Source: an uncultured Eubacteriales bacterium
GTDB taxonomy: Bacteria; Bacillota; Clostridia; Oscillospirales; Acutalibacteraceae
NCBI GenBank assembly: GCA_900315285.1
Contig: OMYO01000013.1
Location: 1-46,897 of the forward strand
Direction: 5' to 3'
Length of the DNA stretch: 46,897 nucleotides
The notes under the pieces are model-generated. The model searched no databases, was not told where the DNA came from, and was given only the letters and a program-made list of their open reading frames with translations. The position numbers were made by a program, and so were the translations under genes. Below, one piece after another: positions 40,857 through 46,897 of the stretch. Within the stretch, counting starts at the first letter, position 1, and each line of letters starts with the position of its first letter.

Positions 40857-42798
40857 TGAAAAAAGTAGAAGGACCGGAAGTGCTGTTCGCACGACCGGCC
40901 TTTTTCTTTTCGCGTTTATTGTGATGTTTTCGTTTGGAATCTCTGCTGATAAGCAGTAATGCTGCATTGACAACAACAAACACAGATCCGACATTATGCC
41001 AGAGCGCCCCGGTTATCGGTGTGAGAAGTCCAAAGAAAGAAAGAATGATAGCTCCGAAATTCAATATCATGGATATTGTAATATTCTGTCGAATCTTTCT
41101 CATCATCTTTTTGGAAAGTTTCAAAAGATAAGGAATACGATCCATATCTTTACTGACAAGCACGACATCAGAGGACTCCACAGCAATGTCAGAACCGATG
41201 CCTCCCATTGCGATTCCTGCATAAGCACTGGAGAGTGCCAGCGCATCGTTTACTCCATCCCCAACCATGCAAACCGTTTTTCCGTCATTTAACTCTCCCT
41301 GAATAGCTCTTTGTTTGTCTTCTGGAAGAAGGTTGGCACGTACTTCTGTAACGCCCACTTTCTCAGCTATAGTTTTCGCCGCTTCTGTATTATCACCCGT
41401 AAGAAGAATTGAGGTAATTCCCAGATTATTCAGGGTGTCGACAGCTTTCCTGGAGCTCTCCCGAATGGTATCTGCAAGGGCTATCATTCCTGCAACTTTT
41501 CCATTTACCGAGATATATACGATTGTAGCGCCTTCCCCTTTCCATTTTTCAGCAATCTTTTCTCCGGAAGAGATGTCAATATTCTTATTCTTGAAAAGGT
41601 CTGGTTTTCCCACCATGCAATCCATGCTTCCCATTTGGGAATGAATTCCAAAACCCGCAAGAACTTCTGTAGAGTCGACGGCGGGAATTTCTTCTCCACT
41701 CTTTTGGAAATATTCAACTATAGCTTTCCCAATGGGATGTTCAGATTTTTCCTCGGAGGCTGCAGCAAATCTTAGGATATCCTCCTCAGAAAAGTCTTTA
41801 TTCAGAGATATTACGTGGGTGACTTTCGGTTTTCCCTGAGTTAGCGTACCCGTCTTGTCAAAGGCGACGGTGTCTACTTGGGATAAGCGTTCCAGTGCAT
41901 CGCCCGTACGGACGAGGACACCGTACTTTGTTAAATTCCCAATGGCAGCTGCCACAGCGGTGGGTGTCGCAAGCACGAAGGCACAGGGACAGAAGACCAC
42001 AAGTACCGTCACCGCACGTCGGATATCTTTCGTAACAACATAGGCAAGAACGGAGGAAAGCAAAGCAATGAGCACCATCCATTTTGCCCATTTGTCAGCC
42101 AGGGAGACAATGGGCGCTTTCTTAGCATCCGCCTCTTCCGCCAGTTTGACCATGCGCTGCAGGGAAGAATCCTTGTTTTCCTTCTCCGCTCGCATTGAAA
42201 AGGTGCCAAACCGATTTATTGTTCCGCTGATTACTTTATCGCCAACTCCCTTGTCCACCGGAATTGATTCGCCTGTCATGACAGACTGATCCACAGAGGT
42301 TTCTCCCTGCAATATGACGCCGTCCACTGGAATAGTCTCGCCAGCAATAACGCTCAAGGTATCTCCCACAGCAACATCTTCAACGGGAATCATCATAGAT
42401 TTTCCATTTCGGTTGACCCGGGCAGTTTGCGGCATCTGCTTGAGAAGCCCATCGATTCCTTTTCTTGCGCGATTTGCTGTGAAATCCTCCAACAAGCTCC
42501 CTATTTGCATGATCAGCGCCACTTCGCCTGCCGCAAACCATTCTTTCATAACGACAGAGGCGATCAGCGCCATGGAGACCAGAACATCGGCGGTAATATC
42601 GTGGTCTCGGATAAGTCCAACAATAGCACCTATAACAATAGGAACCCCACACAGAATAATGGCGATCCAAGCAATGTCAAAGGGCATATTACGAAACACT
42701 TTGGCCAAGTTCAAGATTAGTGCAATTCCGGCCAATATAACGCAGGAAAGTGTTATACGGAACTCATTGGATAGCCAATTGTGGAATAATTGCAGCAT
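40834..42798 (-). CDS. P1B-type heavy-metal transporting ATPase
   Basis: Exports a soft-metal ion at the cost of ATP. 654 residues with eight or so membrane segments. The metal-binding CPC is Cys270-Pro-Cys272 in the sixth helix. The phosphorylated Asp314 lies in DKTGT, then SEHPIGKA (about 366) and GDGVNDALAL (about 545). No N-terminal heavy-metal domain is present, and the TGES actuator motif is intact. The ion (Zn/Cd or Cu) cannot be decided from CPC alone. A divergent TetR gene starts 156 bases away. The C-terminus beyond about residue 625 is a basic tail read through the lipase terminator and 23 bases of the lipase gene. Confidence 0.92.
   Translation of the reverse strand: MLQLFHNWLSNEFRITLSCVILAGIALILNLAKVFRNMPFDIAWIAIILCGVPIVIGAIVGLIRDHDITADVLVSMALIASVVMKEWFAAGEVALIMQIGSLLEDFTANRARKGIDGLLKQMPQTARVNRNGKSMMIPVEDVAVGDTLSVIAGETIPVDGVILQGETSVDQSVMTGESIPVDKGVGDKVISGTINRFGTFSMRAEKENKDSSLQRMVKLAEEADAKKAPIVSLADKWAKWMVLIALLSSVLAYVVTKDIRRAVTVLVVFCPCAFVLATPTAVAAAIGNLTKYGVLVRTGDALERLSQVDTVAFDKTGTLTQGKPKVTHVISLNKDFSEEDILRFAAASEEKSEHPIGKAIVEYFQKSGEEIPAVDSTEVLAGFGIHSQMGSMDCMVGKPDLFKNKNIDISSGEKIAEKWKGEGATIVYISVNGKVAGMIALADTIRESSRKAVDTLNNLGITSILLTGDNTEAAKTIAEKVGVTEVRANLLPEDKQRAIQGELNDGKTVCMVGDGVNDALALSSAYAGIAMGGIGSDIAVESSDVVLVSKDMDRIPYLLKLSKKMMRKIRQNITISMILNFGAIILSFFGLLTPITGALWHNVGSVFVVVNAALLLISRDSKRKHHNKREKKKAGRANSTSGPSTFFINFSYDR
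40871..40910 (+). terminator. Lipase terminator, embedded in the ATPase coding end
   Basis: GGACCGG and CCGGCC with an inner GTGC/GCAC form a hairpin (40871-40900) with one bulge, followed by TTTTTCTTTT. It lies 14 bases after the lipase stop and inside the antisense coding end of the ATPase. Confidence 0.75.
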
Positions 42799-42954
42799 GG
42801 ATTTCCTCCCGAAAAGATTCTATAATAGTTTAGGAACATATTATTAGTTTCAGAATACTTTGTTCTTTATTATCATTTTATGGGGCAAAAAATCCTGTCA
42901 CAAGAACCAGAACTCCCCAAAAGTTCTCTACGGAACAAAAAGGAGGATTTGACC

Positions 42955-43533
42955 ATGTATTATGACCCAACGATGGACCGCCGCCAGAGAAAGACCCGGG
43001 AAGCCATATACCAGGCGCTTGCCCGGCTTCTTAAGAAAAAATCCTTCAGCAAGATAACCGTCCAGGAAATTATCGATGAGGCCGACATCGGCCGCACCAC
43101 ATTCTATTCTCACTTTGAGACAAAGGATGATCTTCTGAAAGCCATGTGTTCTTCCATTTTTGATCATGTTCTCTCGGAGCATCTGGAAACGGAAGATACC
43201 CATGACTTCTCAGAAGAAAAACGCACGCTTCCAAAAATGCTTGAACATATCCTCTACCACCTCTCCGACGAGAAGGAGGAAATCATGGGGATTCTTGAGA
43301 CCGATAGTGCAGATCTGTTTCTAGGATATTTTTCGGACGGCGTTCGGCGAATTCTGGAACAGGAACCCGCCTTATTGGGTGTACTCCCTGACTCGGTTCC
43401 CATGGACTACCAGCTCCACATGGTGACCTCCGAAATCGTTGAGACTGTCCGCTGGTGGGCTGCGCACCGTATGTCCTTCACGCCGGATCAGGTCGTAAGT
43501 TTCTTTACCACCCGTCTGGGTGCCACAAACTAA
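42955..43533 (+). CDS. TetR-family transcriptional regulator
   Basis: 192 residues. The N-terminal helix-turn-helix reads RRQRKTREAIYQALARLL, then ITVQEIIDEADIGRTTFYSHF (about 30-50), then KDDLLKA. The rest is a helical ligand domain. AAGGAGG eight bases before ATG 42955 sets the start; an upstream in-frame ATG at 42880 has no site. It is divergent from the metal ATPase, so control of that gene is possible, but TetR proteins of this type often also act on efflux genes elsewhere. Confidence 0.92.
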   Translation: MYYDPTMDRRQRKTREAIYQALARLLKKKSFSKITVQEIIDEADIGRTTFYSHFETKDDLLKAMCSSIFDHVLSEHLETEDTHDFSEEKRTLPKMLEHILYHLSDEKEEIMGILETDSADLFLGYFSDGVRRILEQEPALLGVLPDSVPMDYQLHMVTSEIVETVRWWAAHRMSFTPDQVVSFFTTRLGATN

Positions 43534-43553
43534 TAGCTTGAAAACGCAAAAAG

Positions 43554-43592
43554 CGTGCTGTAAACCATGAAGATTTACAGCACGTTTTTATT
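43554..43592. terminator. Bidirectional terminator after tetR
   Basis: A perfect 11-bp stem, CGTGCTGTAAA/TTTACAGCACG (43554-43564, 43574-43584), is followed by TTTTT on the plus strand. The convergent YjbR-EVE gene ends within it. Confidence 0.85.
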
Positions 43593-44337
43593 TTTCTAAT
43601 TCCATTTTCAGTTTTTCCGGGATTCCCCTCGGACCTCTCACAGCCCGAATTCCATATTCATTTTTCAGAACTTCAAATGTGAATTTATTATGCGGGTATT
43701 GCTTCTTTCGCTCAATTTCCATGAGGTAATGGAAATTCACATTCTCATTATGTCCAAGATAAGGAATTTCGGTTTTTTTCACGAGGCATTGATAAAGAAT
43801 GGCAGAGACTGGCGCTCCAACATACATATACACCGTGTCACCAGTTTTAATGCCTCTACCCTGCTTCCAGGAAATGACCTTGTTCTCTCGAAAAGCCTGT
43901 TCTACGTCATAGTAGGCAGGGTTTGCGGGAATCAGCCAGTCCTTTGGCGGCCGAAGCCTCTCTTTTGTCTCCTTTGAGGCAGTGGCGATGTAGCTCTCAT
44001 CAATAAATGTGCAGATATCTGAAAATGGTACTGTTCCATCCAACAAGATTGTCATCCAATTTCGGCTGCTGATATGATAGCCAGGGAAAAAGCCATTGTT
44101 TTCAATAAGCGAGTCTCGTTCCAGAGGGTTCAGAAGTTTTACATTTAGGATTTCGACTCTCTCCTCCCCCTCAAGTCCCAATTTACTGCGGGGTATCTCC
44201 ATAATCAGGATATACCATTTCCGGTTGTCCTCATGGCGCGCTACGGCATAGGACGGGTATTGGAACCAGGGAAACTCAATGTCGCTCTGATATTTTTCAT
44301 TGACGTATTGGTAGATATCATCTCGAAAGGAAAGCAA
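43588..44337 (-). CDS. YjbR/MmcQ-like plus EVE-like domain fusion protein
   Basis: 249 residues. The N-terminal half (about 1-125) fits the YjbR/MmcQ fold: FPWFQYPSYAVARHEDNRKW, NVKLLNPLERDSLIENN and FPGYHISSRNWMTILLDG. The C-terminal half (about 128-249) looks like an EVE/PUA-type domain: DWLIPANPAYYDVEQAF, VISWKQGRGIKTGDTVYMYV and a later YLGHNENVNF. YjbR is linked to DNA binding and EVE domains bind modified bases in RNA or DNA, so this may read a nucleic-acid modification. The fusion is visible, the function is inferred. It ends in the shared terminator. Confidence 0.7.
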   Translation of the reverse strand: MLSFRDDIYQYVNEKYQSDIEFPWFQYPSYAVARHEDNRKWYILIMEIPRSKLGLEGEERVEILNVKLLNPLERDSLIENNGFFPGYHISSRNWMTILLDGTVPFSDICTFIDESYIATASKETKERLRPPKDWLIPANPAYYDVEQAFRENKVISWKQGRGIKTGDTVYMYVGAPVSAILYQCLVKKTEIPYLGHNENVNFHYLMEIERKKQYPHNKFTFEVLKNEYGIRAVRGPRGIPEKLKMELEK

Positions 44338-44367
44338 ACCTCCACCCTCTTTGAGAAGATTATAACT

Positions 44368-45207
44368 CTAAAAATCGATTTCGTCTGGTTGAAGTCCAGA
44401 ACCACCAAATTCACCCATTTTTATAATTTCAGCCATATCCTCCTTGGTAATTTCAAAATCCATGACATCACGATTTTCCAAGATTCTCTCCTCAGTAACC
44501 GATTTTGGCAGTGGCACAATTCCATTTTGAAGGGCAAAACGCACACAAAGCTGTGCCACACTCTTGCTGTAATGTTCTGCAATGCCAATCAGTTTCTCAT
44601 CAGAAAGAACCCGTCCACTACCAAGGGGACTCCAGGCCTCTACAACGATGTCATTTTCTTTACAATATCTGACAGTTTCTTCCTGCAAGCATCCTGGATG
44701 ATATTCGATTTGATTGACCATCGGCTTGATCTCTGTCTTCATAAGCGGCTTCAGATGATGCGGCTGGAAATTGGATACGCCGATTGCCTTGATTTTCCCC
44801 TCTTTATAGAGTTCCGTCATGGCTCTCCATGTTTCAAGATTTATTTCATCCGCAATGGGAAACTGTTTCAGATTGGCTGGCCAATGAATTAGGTAAAGGT
44901 CCAGATATTCAAGCCCTAAATCAGCAAGTGATTTTTTGAAAGCTTTTTTGGTACTCTCATACCCTCTTTCCGTATTCCAAACCTTACTGGTTATAAATAG
45001 CTGATTTCTCGGAACGCCGGATGCTTTTATTCCTCTGCCGACACCATTTTCATTTTCATATACAGCGGCTCCATCTACATGGGAATATCCGTTTTTCAAG
45101 GCAAAGGATACGACATTTTCTGCCGTTTCTCCATCCGGAGTCTGCCAGGTACCAAAGCCAATGGAAGGTATTTTCACGCCATTGTTCAGCGTAAAATAAT
45201 CATTCAT
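44368..45207 (-). CDS. Aldo/keto reductase
   Basis: 280 residues of a single-domain NADPH-dependent aldo/keto reductase. The catalytic tetrad is visible: Asp45 and Tyr50 ([15 protein letters not shown]), Lys75 (ITSKVWN) and His108 (LIHWP). Closely related clostridial and lactobacillar members reduce 2,5-diketo-D-gluconate or similar carbonyls; the substrate here is unknown. GGAGG precedes the ATG at 45207, which overlaps the end of the acetyltransferase gene by eight bases. The longer frame to 45264 is rejected. Confidence 0.93.
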   Translation of the reverse strand: MNDYFTLNNGVKIPSIGFGTWQTPDGETAENVVSFALKNGYSHVDGAAVYENENGVGRGIKASGVPRNQLFITSKVWNTERGYESTKKAFKKSLADLGLEYLDLYLIHWPANLKQFPIADEINLETWRAMTELYKEGKIKAIGVSNFQPHHLKPLMKTEIKPMVNQIEYHPGCLQEETVRYCKENDIVVEAWSPLGSGRVLSDEKLIGIAEHYSKSVAQLCVRFALQNGIVPLPKSVTEERILENRDVMDFEITKEDMAEIIKMGEFGGSGLQPDEIDF

Positions 45208-45778
45208 CTCGTTCCTCCAAATCATTTTCCAAATCCCTGATTTTCTTTGCAGGAACACCACCAACTAAAGTGTTGTCGGGAACATCTTTTGTGACTACTG
45301 CACCGGCTGCCACCACAACATTATTGCCAATGGTTACGCCTGGTAAAATAGTACAGTTTCCCCCTATCCAGACATCATTGCCAATAGTGATTGGCTTTAC
45401 GATGGCGAGATACTGTCTTCGGCCTTTTGGGGTAAGCGGATGATTAAAACAAGAAATCAAAGTGTTGGGACCAATCCAGACATTGTCTCCTGCAGTAAAT
45501 GCTGCGCCGTCTAGAATTGTCACATTGTAGTTCGCGAGGAAATAATCTCCCACATGAATATTCTTTCCATTATCACAGGTGAAGGTTGGGAGCACTTGCG
45601 GTTCCTTTCCACAGGACCCGAATAACTCTCTGATAGCCATTTCTTTTCTCTTTTCATCTGTGATCGGAATGGAATTGAGCTTTTGACATCCCTCTACGGC
45701 ATGAAGTTTACTTGCATATACCTCAGGATCCCTTACAGAAAAAGGCTCCCCTGCGAGCATTTTTTCATATTCCGTCAT
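45200..45778 (-). CDS. Hexapeptide-repeat O-acetyltransferase (maltose/galactoside type)
   Basis: 192 residues. [15 protein letters not shown] is the usual start of the Maa/LacA group. The middle and end are left-handed beta helix repeats: [25 protein letters not shown]-type turns, and [19 protein letters not shown]. His112 in CFNHPLTP is the expected catalytic base. It acetylates a sugar from acetyl-CoA. The product is a nodulation/maltose acetyltransferase by fold only. Confidence 0.9.
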   Translation of the reverse strand: MTEYEKMLAGEPFSVRDPEVYASKLHAVEGCQKLNSIPITDEKRKEMAIRELFGSCGKEPQVLPTFTCDNGKNIHVGDYFLANYNVTILDGAAFTAGDNVWIGPNTLISCFNHPLTPKGRRQYLAIVKPITIGNDVWIGGNCTILPGVTIGNNVVVAAGAVVTKDVPDNTLVGGVPAKKIRDLENDLEERDE

Positions 45779-45806
45779 GTGGTGACCTCCTGGTAAAACA
45801 TGTATC

Positions 45807-46298
45807 TTACAGTAAATCTATTTTATCCCAGAGTATATTTCCGTTAGCGTCCAGATATTCCTCTTCCACATGAACGGTCTCTATCTTTCCAATAAACAAT
45901 TCATGTGTTCCAGGCATTATGGATTCTACTACGCTGCATTCAATGCTGACTGGGCAATCCGTCAGGACGGGAGCATTAACATATTTTCCATCTTCCCACT
46001 TCAGATCAAGTGCGGCGAACTTATCGCCATCCACTCCGGATTTTGATCCGAGATAGGCATACTCTTTATTGAAATTTTTTGCAGGAAGGTTGACTACGAA
46101 GCAGGGATTTTCCTTGACCATATGATGGGAAAATCTGCTGGGGACAATCCCCACCATCACCATTGCCGGATCAAGGCTTACATTCGCAGCAAATCCAACA
46201 ACAAGGGCATTATTCCTGCCATTCTTATCTCTTACAGAAACAATGGTTTTAGGTACGGGCTGCAGAGTCAGGAAATTCTTATCTGTTTCTTTTTTCAT
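45807..46298 (-). CDS. Flavin reductase-like FMN-binding split-barrel protein
   Basis: 163 residues of the flavin-reductase-like domain: [34 protein letters not shown] in about 18-51 with the NxxT-like ANVSLDP turn, [19 protein letters not shown] (about 54-72) and [19 protein letters not shown] (about 121-139). Such proteins bind FMN and pass electrons to partners. It lies 17 bases after the iron alcohol dehydrogenase fragment and 28 before the acetyltransferase. Confidence 0.88.
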   Translation of the reverse strand: MKKETDKNFLTLQPVPKTIVSVRDKNGRNNALVVGFAANVSLDPAMVMVGIVPSRFSHHMVKENPCFVVNLPAKNFNKEYAYLGSKSGVDGDKFAALDLKWEDGKYVNAPVLTDCPVSIECSVVESIMPGTHELFIGKIETVHVEEEYLDANGNILWDKIDLL

Positions 46299-46315
46299 AG
46301 CATTTATTCTCCTAT

Positions 46316-46804
46316 TTATCTCCAGGCATTTTCGAATATTGTCAAATAATCCTCATCGGAAAGTGTCAGCGGATCGGCGGTAATATCACCGCCAAGTACT
46401 TCATGTACTTTGGTCGGATAAGATTTCAGTTCTTCTTTTGTGATACCTGCATCGCTCATTTTGAGATCGGCGCAGCCAACATCTTCAATCAGCTGATCCA
46501 GTGCCTTGATGAAATCCTTTCCAGAAGTGGCATTCTCCACGCCCATAGCCTTAGCCATTTTAATCATGTTTTCTTCGGAAGCCTTCTTTTCGGCAAAGAA
46601 ATCATAATAGGAATGAGCAATCATGATGAGTCCTGCACCGTGAACCAGGTTTTCATGGAAAGATCCCATTGTATGCTCCATCGTATGAGCAGAGGTGCAC
46701 ATCATATAGTAACCAGCAAATGTATTGGCATAGGCCATCATCTCACGGGCTTCTTTGTCGCTCCCGTCAGCAACTGCCCGAGGCAGATATTGTGCCACAA
46801 ACAA
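46316..46804 (-). pseudogene. Iron-containing alcohol dehydrogenase, C-terminal half only
   Basis: The open frame encodes the C-terminal about 162 residues of a group III Fe-alcohol dehydrogenase: LPRAVADGSDKEAREMMAYANTFAGYY, with the family's HTMEHTMGSFHENLVHGAG metal-histidine region (three His ligands) and a charged end. The normal N-terminal half with the NAD-binding GGGSxxD part is missing. Upstream, reading the same frame, TGA occurs at 46832-46834 (minus strand), so no start with ribosome site is available. The only start, a TTG, gives an incomplete fold. The break falls within about 20 bases of 46804. It may be a deletion or a rearrangement at the edge of the window. Confidence 0.75.
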
Positions 46805-46897
46805 AAAAATATAACGCTGCGGAAAAAATCGTCAATAATATTAAATTCAATTTTATGACCGGCGAATATTACGGACCAGATGCCGTACAGTACTTAT
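46801..46897 (+). other. Unassigned open frame at the right edge, opposite strand to the ADH fragment
   Basis: From 46801 to the last base a plus-strand frame is open (KYNAAEKIVNNIKFNF, then MTGEYYGPDAVQYL). The minus strand is closed in every frame over the same bases. The ATG at 46855 lacks a ribosome site. It could be the start or an internal piece of another gene. No family recognised. Confidence 0.35.

Noticed and set aside
1..46897. CRISPR array, prophage or transposase
   Set aside because: No regularly spaced repeat-spacer pattern, integrase, transposase or phage structural gene was seen.

Overview
The window reads as chromosomal DNA of a low-to-mid GC anaerobic Firmicute. I lean towards class Clostridia, possibly a Lachnospiraceae relative, but name no species. 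The grounds are a class III fructose-1,6-bisphosphatase, a PPi-type phosphofructokinase, a rubredoxin-first (reverse) rubrerythrin next to a PerR-type Fur regulator, strong AGGAGG ribosome sites, and the gene order asp23-nusB-M22 peptidase-xseA-xseB-ispA-dxs-tlyA-nadK-argR-recN, which is familiar from Clostridia. No phage, IS element or CRISPR array was seen. Layout: 1-4900 holds a short ECF-sigma-like gene, two zinc-ribbon membrane proteins, tRNA-Ala(GGC), fbp and a small zinc-ribbon gene. The most notable region is 4951-15501 on the minus strand. It holds a LuxR-family regulator, then a leader with a long terminator-like hairpin, then one tight eight-gene operon: two DUF1989 proteins (carboxyguanidine deiminase-type), a 1193-residue biotin-dependent guanidine/urea carboxylase, a one-domain allophanate hydrolase, an atypical PII protein, an APC permease, the biotin importer BioY and a biotin ligase without a repressor domain. 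By homology it would carboxylate guanidine, deiminate the product to allophanate, and hydrolyse that to ammonia and CO2, while importing and attaching the biotin the carboxylase needs. 15568-18369 is a peroxide/central-carbon patch: reverse rubrerythrin, PerR, PPi-phosphofructokinase, and a free-standing 69-residue biotinyl domain. 18369-23914 is an arginine operon (argC, a lysA-like decarboxylase, argJ, argB, argD) with candidate ArgR sites at its promoter; argR lies at 27112-27567. 24135-35293 is the conserved housekeeping run tyrS, recN, argR, nadK, tlyA, dxs, ispA, xseB, xseA, an M22 peptidase, nusB, asp23. 35394-46897 is accessory: a YfhO-type membrane glycosyltransferase, an aminoacyl-tRNA editing protein, a GNAT, a secreted staphylococcal-type lipase, a P1B metal ATPase divergent from a TetR regulator, a YjbR-EVE fusion, an aldo/keto reductase, a hexapeptide acetyltransferase, a flavin-reductase-like protein, and a 5'-truncated iron alcohol dehydrogenase whose break lies close to the window edge. 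All family calls come from reading the translated sequence; no database was searched.
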